The translations under genes and the position numbers were made by a program. The notes beneath the pieces were generated by a model, which was not told the DNA's origin, ran no database searches, and saw only the letters and a list, made by a program, of their open reading frames with translations. From the NCBI RefSeq assembly GCF_002797445.1, contig NZ_PGEP01000001.1:401001-465000 (forward strand): DNA of 64,000 nt, given 5' to 3'. Positions 22,367 to 31,217 of the stretch are shown piece by piece. The stretch comes from Acidovorax sp. 69. GTDB taxonomy: Bacteria > Pseudomonadota > Gammaproteobacteria > Burkholderiales > Burkholderiaceae_C. How positions within the stretch are numbered: position 1 is the first letter of the stretch; every line of letters begins with the position of its first letter.

Positions 22367-22469
22367 TCGGTGAAAAATCCTCGCGCAGAAACACCCGGAC
22401 ACCGTTGACCGCACCGTGAAACGGGTGCGCCTGAGGCCAAGGGCTTCCCCGCTGCGCCAAAAGGGGCGC

Positions 22470-23459
22470 CTACTTGAGCCAGCCGCGCTTGCGGAAGTAC
22501 CACATGGGTCCCAGAGCGCTGGTCACCATCAGGGCCAGCACATAGGGGTAGGCGCCTGTGCCAAGAAATTCCAGCTCGGGAAACTTCAGGTTCATGCCGT
22601 ACACGCTGGCGATCAGCGTGGGCGGCAGCAACGCCACGCTGGCCACCGAGAAGATCTTGATGATCTTGTTCTGGTTGATGTTGATGAAACCGACCGTGGC
22701 ATCCATCAAGAAGTTGATCTTGTCGAACAAAAAGGCTGTGTGGTTGTCCAGCGACTCGATGTCGCGCAGGATCTGGCGGGCCTCTTCAAACTGCTCCGAG
22801 TTGAGCATCTTGGAGCGCATCATGAAGCTCACGGCGCGGCGCGTGTCCATGACGTTGCGGCGGATGCGGCCGTTCAAGTCTTCCTGTCGCGCAATGGCGG
22901 CCAGCACTTCGCCGGCGCGGGTGTCGGTCACGTCGCCGGCCAGCACCTGCTTGCTGACCTTTTCCAGCTCGTCATAGATGTTCTCCAGCGTGTCGGCCGA
23001 ATATTCGGCATCAGCGTCGAACAGCTTGAGCAGCACTTCCTTAGCGTCTTCGATGAGGCCCGGGGCGCGGCGCGCGCGCATGCGCAGCAGGCGGAATACG
23101 GGCACATCTTCATCGTGGATGGAAAACAGCACGCCCCGGCTTTTGAGGTTGGCGTTGTGCTGGTTCAGGATGAAGGCCACGCGCACCGAGCGAGGGTCTT
23201 CATCGTCGTCAATCAAGAAGTCGCTGCGGATGTGCAGTTCGCCGTTGTCTTCTTCGTAGAAGCGGGCGGATTCCTCAATGTCCTCGTCCATCGCATCCTC
23301 GGGGATGGACAGGCCATAGTGCTGCTTGATCCAGCGTTTTTCTTCGAGGGTGGGGGCTTCCAGGTCCACCCAGATGGGCTGGAAGCGGGTGAGTTCTTCC
23401 AGGGACTCGATTTCTTCCTGGAACAGCCGGCCATTGGCGAGCGTAAAGATGTTGAGCAT
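22470..23459 (-). CDS. corA: magnesium/cobalt transporter CorA
   Basis: The 329-residue pentameric Mg2+ channel has a long cytoplasmic funnel domain. Two C-terminal membrane helices follow, the first ending in the selectivity motif YGMN and the second finishing in a basic tail. The periplasmic loop after GMN reads LKFPELEFLG. GGGAG before the ATG gives a good ribosome site. It is the last gene of a leftward series but is separated from the upstream holD-like gene by about 160 bases, so it may have its own promoter. It converges on mtnN. Confidence 0.95.
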   Translation of the reverse strand: MLNIFTLANGRLFQEEIESLEELTRFQPIWVDLEAPTLEEKRWIKQHYGLSIPEDAMDEDIEESARFYEEDNGELHIRSDFLIDDDEDPRSVRVAFILNQHNANLKSRGVLFSIHDEDVPVFRLLRMRARRAPGLIEDAKEVLLKLFDADAEYSADTLENIYDELEKVSKQVLAGDVTDTRAGEVLAAIARQEDLNGRIRRNVMDTRRAVSFMMRSKMLNSEQFEEARQILRDIESLDNHTAFLFDKINFLMDATVGFININQNKIIKIFSVASVALLPPTLIASVYGMNLKFPELEFLGTGAYPYVLALMVTSALGPMWYFRKRGWLK

Positions 23460-23618
23460 GGGCTCACTCCCTGTGATGTGGCATCTGCGGCGTGGGGGTA
23501 TGGGGTGCTTTCAGCCCCACGGCAGGCCGGGGAGCGGAAAGCTACCAACTCGGATAGGTTTCCAAGGAGCTGTCTCCGTCAAAAATAGATAAGCGGCGGA
23601 TTATGGCACCGGGCGCCG

Positions 23619-24389
23619 TCAGGCGGCGCTGCGAACCAAGGCCAGTGCGCGGCACAGGTCTGCCCAGACGGCGGCCTTGGTGTCTTGCGAGCGCAGCAGA
23701 AAGGCGGGGTCGTAGGTCACTACGGCGGGGCAGCCTGCCAGTTGGTGCGGCCCAGCGCGCAGGCGGCCCAGCGGTTCGGTGCGGCCCAGGGCCGCGCGCG
23801 CGGCCACGTGGCCCAGCACCAGCACCATCGCGGGTCGCAGTGTGGCCACCGTGTCGGCCAAGGTGGTGGCGATGTCAGTGCCCGCTTCGCCTCCCCCGGG
23901 GCCTGGTCGCTCCAGGGCGGCAAGGAACACACGCGGATGCCGGTGTAGTTGCATGGCACGCAGCATGTTGTCCAACAGGCGCCCGGCATCGCCCCCCAGT
24001 GGATCGGCGGGGGTCAGGGATTCGGCCACGATCAACCAGCCACCGCCCAAGCCGGGGGGTGTCTGCGCCGGGTCGGCCGAGGGGTACAGCGCCTGGGCGG
24101 GATAGATCCTGAGGGCGGCCGTGGCCAGGCCTGCGGCGGGTTGGGTGGTGCTGGCGCCTGCGGGAGATGCCATGCGAGCCATCGCCTGGGGTGGGGTGTG
24201 CTCCTGTGGAGGAGGCCGCCCTGCCGGGGTGTGAGGTGTTGCCGGTATGGGCGCGGCAGCAACGCTGCGGGGTGGGGCCAGGGGTGCGGGGTCCTGTGCG
24301 ACGGGGGCCTGGGTCTGCGCCGGGCCCCATACGGTGACGCCCATTTCCTGCAGCATGGCGCGCTGGCGCGCATCGAGGTGAAGACTCAT
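23619..24389 (-). CDS. holD: probable DNA polymerase III psi subunit (HolD-like), uracil-DNA glycosylase fold
   Basis: This 256-residue protein would usually be labelled uracil-DNA glycosylase because residues about 120-250 follow that fold. The family 4/5 motifs are degraded, however: AESLTPADPL replaces the GEAPG motif, YDPAFLLR replaces HPS-LLR, and only two cysteines remain. Compared from memory with E. coli HolD, the N-terminus LDARQRAMLQEMGVTVW resembles its RRDWQLQQLGITQW. DPLGGDAGRLLDNMLRAM resembles the DPLVSDVLRAL segment, and TKAAVWADLC resembles ARAALWQQIC. The gene next to rimI repeats the E. coli holD-rimI order. A Pro/Ala-rich linker of about 80 residues joins the N-terminal peptide to the fold. 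Confidence 0.65.
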   Translation of the reverse strand: MSLHLDARQRAMLQEMGVTVWGPAQTQAPVAQDPAPLAPPRSVAAAPIPATPHTPAGRPPPQEHTPPQAMARMASPAGASTTQPAAGLATAALRIYPAQALYPSADPAQTPPGLGGGWLIVAESLTPADPLGGDAGRLLDNMLRAMQLHRHPRVFLAALERPGPGGGEAGTDIATTLADTVATLRPAMVLVLGHVAARAALGRTEPLGRLRAGPHQLAGCPAVVTYDPAFLLRSQDTKAAVWADLCRALALVRSAA

Positions 24390-24435
24390 ACGGGCGAGCA
24401 ATCGGTGGGTCGGTGGGATGGGGGTTGTGTGGTGT

Positions 24436-24927
24436 TCACAGGGCCAGGCTCATGACCACAGCGTCCTCGCGCTGCCCGTTTTCAGCCGGGTAGTAGCGCT
24501 TGCGATCGCCCACGCGGCGAAACCCATGGGTCAGGTAGATATCTTGGGCGCGCTGGTTGCTCACACGCACCTCCAGCCACAGCCATTGCGCGCCGCGTCC
24601 CCGCGACCACAGCGCCAGGGCATCAAGCAGCACGCGGGCCCAGCCCTGCCGCTGAAACTCGGGGGTGACGGTGATATTGAGCAGGTGTACTTCATCCACC
24701 CCCATCATCGCCACAAAGTAGCCGAGCAGATGATCACCCGCCATGAGTATTTGCGCCTGGTAGCCTGAGGCCAGGGCATCGGTGAAGTTGCCGCGTGTCC
24801 AGGGGTGCGAGTAGGCCTGTTGCTCCACAGCCAGCACGGCATCGAGCCGGCCGAGCGTGAGCGCTTCAAAGCGCGCCTCGGGGCGCGTGGCGGATGCCTC
24901 GGAAGAAGCGGTGGGCAAAGCGCTCAT
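24436..24927 (-). CDS. rimI: ribosomal protein S18-alanine N-acetyltransferase
   Basis: The 163-residue GNAT enzyme acetylates the N-terminal alanine of ribosomal protein S18. The acetyl-CoA loop region is RQGWARVLLDALALW, and the substrate side has YSHPWTRGNF near residues 38-47 and LEVRVSNQRAQDIYLTHGF, all typical of RimI. It lies between tsaB (21 bases upstream) and the holD-like gene (46 bases downstream) on the same strand, the usual context in proteobacteria. Confidence 0.93.
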   Translation of the reverse strand: MSALPTASSEASATRPEARFEALTLGRLDAVLAVEQQAYSHPWTRGNFTDALASGYQAQILMAGDHLLGYFVAMMGVDEVHLLNITVTPEFQRQGWARVLLDALALWSRGRGAQWLWLEVRVSNQRAQDIYLTHGFRRVGDRKRYYPAENGQREDAVVMSLAL

Positions 24928-24948
24928 GCGGTATCTCTGAACAGGGTC

Positions 24949-25662
24949 TCAGGGCGTGGGCGTCGCCTGGGCAGCGCGCAGGGCGTCACGTTCGGCGGTG
25001 GTTTTTGCCACTTTATCGCGGATATAGCGCGGCAGGGCATCGCTGGCGGCAATGCCCTCTCCTGCGGCCAACAGGGCAGGCGCCAGACGCAGCATGGCTG
25101 TCGCGGTGGGCAGGGCGTGCACGTGCAAAGCGGCCGGTGCCAGGCGTTCCCCGTAGGCTGCGCGGGCATTGCCCGCCACAGTCCATCCGGCCGGCACCAG
25201 CACCGATTGTGGGGCGCTCAGGCCAAACTCTGCGTCGGCCGTCCACTGGCCTTCGGCCTCATGCCACTCGCAGTGGGCGTGGTAGACCTCGTCCATGCGA
25301 GCGTCCAGTACGGCCATCACCTGGGTGCATCCATGCTGCAGTCGGGCTTCCTCCGCTACGGCCAGCAAGGTGTCTACGGGCAGCACGGGAACGCCCTGGC
25401 CACCCCGCGCGCCAAAGGCCAGCCCCTGCGCCACGGCACAGGCCGTTCGCAGGCCTGTGAACGAGCCAGGCCCGCGTCCGAAGACGATCGCGTCCAGCGT
25501 GTCAAATGACAGGCCCGCTTGTTGCATCAGGTTGCGCACGGTCGGGATCAGTGAGGCCGAGGCTTGCGCTCCGCCGGGCCCCTGGTACTGCCAGACGCCC
25601 TGGCCGTGCTGTACCGCGATGAACAGGGTGTCGGTGCTGGTGTCGAAGGCAAGCAGATTCAT
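24949..25662 (-). CDS. tsaB: tRNA threonylcarbamoyladenosine biosynthesis protein TsaB
   Basis: This 237-residue ASKHA-fold protein partners TsaD and TsaE in making t6A at position 37 of ANN-decoding tRNAs. The N-terminus MNLLAFDTSTDTLFIAV, FGRGPGSFTGLRTA near residue 70 and MDEVYHAH are diagnostic. I used the start matching family N-termini; an ATG eleven codons upstream (MTLYFRD) overlaps the stop of the EamA gene as ATGA and could be the translationally coupled start. The partner tsaC is also in this window, at 33-34 kb. Confidence 0.93.
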   Translation of the reverse strand: MNLLAFDTSTDTLFIAVQHGQGVWQYQGPGGAQASASLIPTVRNLMQQAGLSFDTLDAIVFGRGPGSFTGLRTACAVAQGLAFGARGGQGVPVLPVDTLLAVAEEARLQHGCTQVMAVLDARMDEVYHAHCEWHEAEGQWTADAEFGLSAPQSVLVPAGWTVAGNARAAYGERLAPAALHVHALPTATAMLRLAPALLAAGEGIAASDALPRYIRDKVAKTTAERDALRAAQATPTP

Positions 25663-25691
25663 GGGCCGGGTGTTGTCGCGGAAATAAAGGG

Positions 25692-26699
25692 TCATGGGAC
25701 GGTACGGCCCGGGGCCTGCTGCGCAGCCACAGCTGTTGTCGCAGAACGGGCCCGGTTTGTGCGCAGCACGCCCAGAAGAATACCGGTGGTTACCAGCGAC
25801 AGCCCGGCAACGAGGTTCCAGTGCATCGGTTCTCCCAGGAAAAACACGGCACCCATGGCGGATAGCCCGGGCACCAGTGCTGTGATCATGGTGGAGCGTA
25901 CCGGGCCGAAGTGCTGGATCATGCGCGTGAAGCTGATGCCCGAGATCACCACCGAGCCGCCCCCCTGGAACACCATCTGGAAGACGATCTCGGTCCATGG
26001 CGCCACCGACAGGCGGCTGGAAATAGCCCCCAGCGCCACCAGCAGGGCGTAAGACGGCAGATATACCAAGCACGCAAAGGCCGTGACCGCGATGGTGGCC
26101 TGCACGGCATCCACCGCATGGCGCCGCGCCAGCACGCTGTAAGTGGCCCAGCACGAGGCGGCCAGCATGAACAACACGTCGCCCTTCCACACATCTCCGC
26201 CCGCAAAAGCGGCCATCAGGCTGCGCCCACCCACCAGCAGGTCACCTGCAACGATCAATGCCAGCCCTGCAGCACGCAGCGGGGTGATGTGGTCGCGCAA
26301 CAGCCAGGCCGCCAGCAGAGCGGTCCACAGCGGCAAGCTGCCTGGCATGAGGACGGAGGCGTGGGTGGCCGGTGCATGAAAGAACCCCGCATAGGCCAGC
26401 AAGGCGTAGAGCAGCCCTCCAAAGGTGCCGAGCAGCGCCGTAGTGCGCAGAGGCAGTGGTGACAGGCCGGCGAGGCTGGAGGCTGGAGCCGCCGCGCCCA
26501 GCGCCGCCACACGCCGCCGCACCATCCACCATCCCCAAGGCAGCAGGACCAGGCTGGCTCCGGTGATGCGCAGCAGCGCGATGTCGAAGGGCGTGAGCGT
26601 GCGCTGGGCCGAGGCACGGGCGATGACGATGAAGCCCGTCCAGATGGTGACTGTCACGACAGCCGCCAGCAGGCCCATGGCACGAGGAGAAAAACGCAT
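25692..26699 (-). CDS. EamA/DMT family metabolite exporter
   Basis: The 335-residue membrane protein has ten predicted helices in two EamA repeats, beginning MRFSPRAMGLLAAVVTVTIW and with the second repeat starting near GDVWKGDVLFMLAASCW. Drug/metabolite transporters of this type export amino acids, nucleosides or other metabolites; the substrate cannot be told from sequence. The start at 26699 removes a long unrelated N-terminal extension that lies antisense to dacB. It heads the leftward tsaB-rimI-holD group and is divergent from dacB. Confidence 0.85.
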   Translation of the reverse strand: MRFSPRAMGLLAAVVTVTIWTGFIVIARASAQRTLTPFDIALLRITGASLVLLPWGWWMVRRRVAALGAAAPASSLAGLSPLPLRTTALLGTFGGLLYALLAYAGFFHAPATHASVLMPGSLPLWTALLAAWLLRDHITPLRAAGLALIVAGDLLVGGRSLMAAFAGGDVWKGDVLFMLAASCWATYSVLARRHAVDAVQATIAVTAFACLVYLPSYALLVALGAISSRLSVAPWTEIVFQMVFQGGGSVVISGISFTRMIQHFGPVRSTMITALVPGLSAMGAVFFLGEPMHWNLVAGLSLVTTGILLGVLRTNRARSATTAVAAQQAPGRTVP

Positions 26700-26787
26700 C
26701 GCGGGATTATCGGTGCCCCGCCTGTGTTGCGTTGCCCCATGGCCGTTGTGCAGCCGGTTGGCGGAGGCTCGGCGATAGACTCCCGCC

Positions 26788-28278
26788 ATGGTGTGTTCTG
26801 TATCTTTGGTGCGGCGGCTTCGGGTTTTGCGCACGGCCTTGGGCTGTGCCGTGTGGGTGGGCGCGAGCGGAGGGGCATTTGGAGCGGTGGCTTCCGCCCA
26901 GAGCCCTGCTGCAGCCACTGGGTCTGCCACAGTGGCCCTGCCCGCCGACGTGGAGGCGGCGCTGGGGCGGGCCCGTATCCCCCGCGATGCCCTGTCGGTG
27001 CTGGTGGTGGATGCCCAGAGCGGCCGCGCTACGCCCCGCCTGGCCCACCGCGCCCAGGTCCCCGTGAACCCCGCGTCGGTCATGAAGTTGGTGACCACTT
27101 ATGCCGCACTGGAGCAATTGGGGCCTGCCTATGTCTGGAACACACCGGTCTATCTCCAGGGCTCGGTGCAGGACGGCAGCCTGCGGGGCAATGTCTATAT
27201 CCAGGGCCAAGGTGACCCCAAGCTGGTCATGGAGCGCTTGTGGCTTCTGATGCGGCGCCTTCAGGGCCAGGGTATTCAGGTCATCGTGGGTGACATCGTG
27301 CTCGACCGGTCTGCGTTCGACGTGCCGGACCACGATCCCGCGCGTTTTGATGGCGAGCCGCTGCGGCCGTACAACGCGTCGCCCGACGCCCTCCTCGTGA
27401 ACTACAAGTCAGCGGTGATGACGTTTGTGCCCGACGGGGCCGCAGGCCTGGCTCGCATCCAGTACGACCCGCCCCTGGCAGGGGTGCAGCGCCAGGTCAG
27501 CGTTGCGCTGGCGGCGGCGGGTGCCGAGTGTGGCGACTGGCGTGGCGCGCTGCGGGCAGAGCTGGCCGACCCTGCCAAGGTGAGCTTTCAGGGGGTATAC
27601 CCCGCGTCTTGTGGCGAGCGCGTGTGGCCCGTGGCGGCGACCGACCCGCGAGGCTTTGCCGCGCGCGCAGTGGAGGGCATGTGGCGAGAACTGGGCGGCA
27701 AACTCACGGGCAGCGTGCGTGATGGCAAGGTTCCAGCGGGTCTCAACCCCGCCTTCGTGGTCACTTCGCCCTCTCTGGCCGAAGTGGTGCGCGATGTCAA
27801 TAAATACAGCAACAACGTGATGGCCCAGCAAGTGTTTCTGACGCTGGCGTTACAGAAGAACGGGGTGGCCACCTTCGATGGCGCGCGCGAGGCCTTGCGC
27901 CAGTGGTGGCTTGCGCGCATCGGTGATGCTGAGTTGCCCCAGGCCGACAACGGGGCGGGCCTGAGCCGCGATGCGCGCGTGACGGCACTGGCGCTGGCCC
28001 GCATGCTGCAGGTGGCCTGGGGGTCGCCCGTGATGCCCGAGTTGCTGGCTTCGCTGCCCATTTCGGGCGTGGATGGCACGCTGCGCCGTAGCCAGAGCCG
28101 TGCGGGTGTTGCCCACCTCAAAACGGGCAGTCTGCGCGATGTGATGGCGGTGGCAGGCTATGTGCACGGGGCCAGCGGACGCCGCTACGTGCTGGTGGCG
28201 GTGGTCAACCACGCCAACGCAGGTGCGGCACGACCGGTGCTCGACAGCCTGATCGACTGGACGGCACGCGACCAGTGA
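26788..28278 (+). CDS. dacB: D-alanyl-D-alanine carboxypeptidase/endopeptidase (PBP4 type)
   Basis: This 496-residue penicillin-binding protein trims and cleaves peptidoglycan peptides in the periplasm. A signal peptide of about 38 residues ends near AVASAQ. The serine of SVMK in NPASVMKLVTTYAALE is the nucleophile, YSNN is the SxN-type motif, and LKTGSLRD is the KTG motif. The long insertion between the SxxK and SxN motifs is characteristic of class C PBP4. It is transcribed alone, divergent from the exporter gene. Confidence 0.94.
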   Translation: MVCSVSLVRRLRVLRTALGCAVWVGASGGAFGAVASAQSPAAATGSATVALPADVEAALGRARIPRDALSVLVVDAQSGRATPRLAHRAQVPVNPASVMKLVTTYAALEQLGPAYVWNTPVYLQGSVQDGSLRGNVYIQGQGDPKLVMERLWLLMRRLQGQGIQVIVGDIVLDRSAFDVPDHDPARFDGEPLRPYNASPDALLVNYKSAVMTFVPDGAAGLARIQYDPPLAGVQRQVSVALAAAGAECGDWRGALRAELADPAKVSFQGVYPASCGERVWPVAATDPRGFAARAVEGMWRELGGKLTGSVRDGKVPAGLNPAFVVTSPSLAEVVRDVNKYSNNVMAQQVFLTLALQKNGVATFDGAREALRQWWLARIGDAELPQADNGAGLSRDARVTALALARMLQVAWGSPVMPELLASLPISGVDGTLRRSQSRAGVAHLKTGSLRDVMAVAGYVHGASGRRYVLVAVVNHANAGAARPVLDSLIDWTARDQ

Positions 28279-28317
28279 ACAAGCGGTTCAACCCGGCAGT
28301 GCGACGGCTGCCTTGCC

Positions 28318-28446
28318 CACCGCCTGACCCCGCAAGCCTTTGAACTGATCGGCTATCTGGCCGCAAGCCTGACCACCTGCCGCTTTGTTCCACGGGCGCT
28401 GCAGACTCTTCGTGCGCCGGCCGTGGTGGGCAGCATCCTTGGCATG
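28318..28446 (+). pseudogene. SemiSWEET (PQ-loop/MtN3) sugar transporter remnant
   Basis: In one frame the region reads LTPQAFELIGYLAASLTTCR, FVPRALQTLRAPAVVGSILG and then M. This matches the first transmembrane helix and the PQ-loop of SemiSWEET transporters, with the PQ of FVPQ changed to PR. There is no ATG, GTG or TTG at the beginning, and similarity stops after GM; the next codons encode an Arg/Gly-rich stretch rather than helices 2 and 3. I see no other gene in the roughly 330 bases between dacB and the next lipoprotein. Confidence 0.6.
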
Positions 28447-28611
28447 ACGGTAGCGTGCGGCGTGCGCCGCTCCGGCGGACCCGGCCGGGAGGCCTGGGCG
28501 TGCTGTCGCCTAGGTGTCTGGCGACGCAATTTCCCGCGTTATCCCCTATGGATGCTGCAGTGCAGGTGCGCGCACGATGCGCCGTTCTTCAATGACACGA
28601 GGTATCCATCC

Positions 28612-29910
28612 ATGACCTATTTTCGCCTTACCTGTGTGGCTGCTGCTGCGGTCCTGCTTGTCGCTTGCGGTGGCTCCGACGATCCCGCACGTGGCGCGCT
28701 GATTGACCCCCCTGCCGCCGTGGCCACCCTGACTGTGGCGCAGATCGATGCGGCCACCGCCAGCAGTGGCTTGCAGGCGATCAGCGGCAAGGCCAAGTGC
28801 GATGTGAAGGTGGTGGCGTTGAACTACGTGACCGCGGGTGCAAAGACTGGTGAAAGCACCAACGCCTCGGGGGTGATGCTGGTCCCTGGCGGCACGTGCA
28901 CGGCAGCCGCCCCGTTGGTGGCCTATGCCAAGGGAACCGACGTGCAAAAGCCGCGCACCCTGGCCAATCCGCAAGACAGTGAGACTTTATTGCTGGCCGC
29001 CATGTATGCCGCCCAGGGGTATGCCGTGGTGGCCACTGACTACTTGGGTTTTGCCAAGTCGGGCTACAGCTACCACCCCTATCTGCATGCAGACTCTGAA
29101 GCCACATCGGTCATCGACTCGGTGCGTGCTGCGCGCAATGCGGCGGGTGCGGTGGGGGCCAATCTGTCGGGCAAGGTGATGTTCACGGGCTATTCGCAGG
29201 GCGGGCACTCTTCGATGGCGGCGCACCGTTCCGCGGAGCGCGACTACGGGACCGAGTTCAATGTGGTGGCGGGCGCGCATCTGGCAGGCCCTTACAACCT
29301 GTCGGGTTCGCTGCGCATCCCGGATGCCATCGCGGGCGTACAGTTCTTCGTGCCCTACCTGGTGACGTCCTGGCAGAAGGTGTACGGCACGGTTTATACC
29401 GATGTGAAGGATGTCTTCAAGGCCCCGTATTCGGGGTACATCGAGAACCTGTTGCCTCACCCTACGCTGAACTACACCACCCTGTTGACTACCGGCACAC
29501 TGCCTGCAGGCACACCCAATCAGGCGCGGGACGCCCTGTTCCAATCGGCGTTCATCACGGGATCGCAGACCAGTTCCACCCATCCGCTGTATCTGGCGGC
29601 CAAGAAGAACGACCTGCTGGGCTGGACACCCAAGTCGCGCGTCATGCTGTGCGGGGGGGCGGGCGATCCTACGGTGCCCCCGGCCGTTCACATGGCCGTC
29701 ATGAAAGCCGACTTTGACAACCGGGGCGTGACGAACGTGACCTCGGTCGATGTGGACGCTGCCGTGCAGGCCACCTATGGCCCCGGTGGCAAGGCCCCCA
29801 CCGATCCAGCATCGGCCGCATTTGCCACCTACTACGGCAGCTATCACGGCACCTACGAGCCACCGTTCTGCCACGCGCAGGCTCGGGCGGTGTTCGACGC
29901 TGTCAGGTAG
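28612..29910 (+). CDS. alpha/beta-hydrolase lipoprotein, secretory-lipase-like
   Basis: The 432-residue protein begins with a lipoprotein signal ending LLVACGG (Cys19). The hydrolase core has GYAVVATDYLGF, the nucleophile elbow GYSQGGHSS (Ser195), a candidate acid Asp in CGGAGDPTVPP and a candidate His near YHGTYEPPFCH. This resembles secreted lipases and esterases; the substrate is unknown. I chose the ATG just before the lipoprotein signal over a longer in-frame version that includes the SemiSWEET remnant. A strong terminator follows, so it is a single-gene unit. Confidence 0.85.
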   Translation: MTYFRLTCVAAAAVLLVACGGSDDPARGALIDPPAAVATLTVAQIDAATASSGLQAISGKAKCDVKVVALNYVTAGAKTGESTNASGVMLVPGGTCTAAAPLVAYAKGTDVQKPRTLANPQDSETLLLAAMYAAQGYAVVATDYLGFAKSGYSYHPYLHADSEATSVIDSVRAARNAAGAVGANLSGKVMFTGYSQGGHSSMAAHRSAERDYGTEFNVVAGAHLAGPYNLSGSLRIPDAIAGVQFFVPYLVTSWQKVYGTVYTDVKDVFKAPYSGYIENLLPHPTLNYTTLLTTGTLPAGTPNQARDALFQSAFITGSQTSSTHPLYLAAKKNDLLGWTPKSRVMLCGGAGDPTVPPAVHMAVMKADFDNRGVTNVTSVDVDAAVQATYGPGGKAPTDPASAAFATYYGSYHGTYEPPFCHAQARAVFDAVR

Positions 29911-29947
29911 TTCGCCAAGGCGCTGCGCGCTTTAGACCCCGCAACCT

Positions 29948-29982
29948 ACGCCCCACCGGTATTTACCCGGTGGGGCGTTTTT
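29948..29982 (+). terminator. rho-independent terminator after the hydrolase lipoprotein gene
   Basis: A perfect 12-bp stem (29948-29959 with 29967-29978, loop of 7) is followed by five T. It lies 38 bases after the stop codon. Confidence 0.93.
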
Positions 29983-30050
29983 GCTTTGGCTTTTAAAATT
30001 TCGAAAAATAGCACGGGCGTTCTATTTTGAAATTACAGGAGTGAATACTG

Positions 30051-31193
30051 ATGAAATTCCAGCGCAAGGCATTGTGGGTTTCCCTGGCGGCGGCGTCGCT
30101 GTTGGTCGCGTGCGGCGGCGGTGGGGCTGACACCTCTCCCATTGCACCCATCACGACCATCAAGGTCATGGGGGACAGCATTGCCGACAGCGGTACTTTC
30201 GGGTTCAAGTTCACCGTGCAGGGGGCAGCGCCCACCGGGCCATCATCCACCCCCATCTGGCCCGAGCTGGTGGCCAACAGCTATAGCAACGCGCTGTGCC
30301 CCCGCTACGTGTTCACGGGCAGCGCCTTTAACAATGCTGCTGGTTGCACCAACTACGCCATTGGCGGCGGGCGCATCAACAATTTCACGGCCCCCACATC
30401 CCCTGCGTCCATCGTCAAGCAACTGACCGATGCCGGCGCTGACGGCTTCGGCGCGGGTGACCTGCTGCTGATCGACGGCGGTGGCAACGATGCCGCTGAC
30501 CTGATCGGTGCGTACCTCTCGGCCTCCAAGGACGGTGGTGCGGCCTACAGCGCCGTGCTCACCACATTGCTGCCAGCGGCCACGGTCAACGCGGGGCTGG
30601 CAGGTGGCGCCACGGGCATGGCCCAACTGGGTGGCGCCTACATGATGGCGCTGGCCGACAAGTTCCATGGCGCCATCGAGGCCAATGCGCTGAACAAGGG
30701 TGCTTTGCGCGTGGCCGTGCTGAATATGCCTGCTATCGACAAAACGCCGCGACTGCAGCAGGTGCTGGGCGGCATCACAGCCACCGCTGGGGCGACCGCC
30801 AGTGCCCAGGTGCAGGGTATTTTGAAAGCCTGGCTGGAAGCCTTCAACGGCCAGCTGGCCCAGCGTTTCGCCGGTAACAGCAAGGTCGTGGTGGTGGACT
30901 TCTACACCTCTTTCAACGACCAGGTGGCCAACCCTGCACAGTTCGGGCTGACCAACGCCAAGAACACCGCTTGCCCCATCACGGGCATGGGTGCCGATGG
31001 CCTGCCCACCTACACCTTCCCCACCTGCACGGCGGCCGCTTTGTCTGCACAGACACCGCCCGCAGGCGCCACGGGTGGCGCGGACTGGTGGAAAACCTAC
31101 GCGTTTTCCGACAGTTTTCACCCCACTCCGTATGGCCACCAACTGGTCAGCCAGTTGGTGTCGCGGTCGCTGGCCCGTGCAGGCTGGCTGTAA
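30051..31193 (+). CDS. SGNH/GDSL hydrolase lipoprotein
   Basis: The 380-residue protein has a lipoprotein signal (LLVACGGGG, Cys21). All SGNH blocks are intact: VMGDSIADSG with Ser43, a glycine block in AIGGGRIN, IDGGGNDAA with the Asn, and SDSFHPTPYG with the catalytic Asp and His. It is therefore probably an active esterase or lipase anchored in the envelope. CAGGAG precedes the ATG. The ompW-like gene follows 24 bases later, suggesting cotranscription. Confidence 0.9.
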   Translation: MKFQRKALWVSLAAASLLVACGGGGADTSPIAPITTIKVMGDSIADSGTFGFKFTVQGAAPTGPSSTPIWPELVANSYSNALCPRYVFTGSAFNNAAGCTNYAIGGGRINNFTAPTSPASIVKQLTDAGADGFGAGDLLLIDGGGNDAADLIGAYLSASKDGGAAYSAVLTTLLPAATVNAGLAGGATGMAQLGGAYMMALADKFHGAIEANALNKGALRVAVLNMPAIDKTPRLQQVLGGITATAGATASAQVQGILKAWLEAFNGQLAQRFAGNSKVVVVDFYTSFNDQVANPAQFGLTNAKNTACPITGMGADGLPTYTFPTCTAAALSAQTPPAGATGGADWWKTYAFSDSFHPTPYGHQLVSQLVSRSLARAGWL

Positions 31194-31217
31194 TCCACTG
31201 AACCAGGTTTCACCCAC

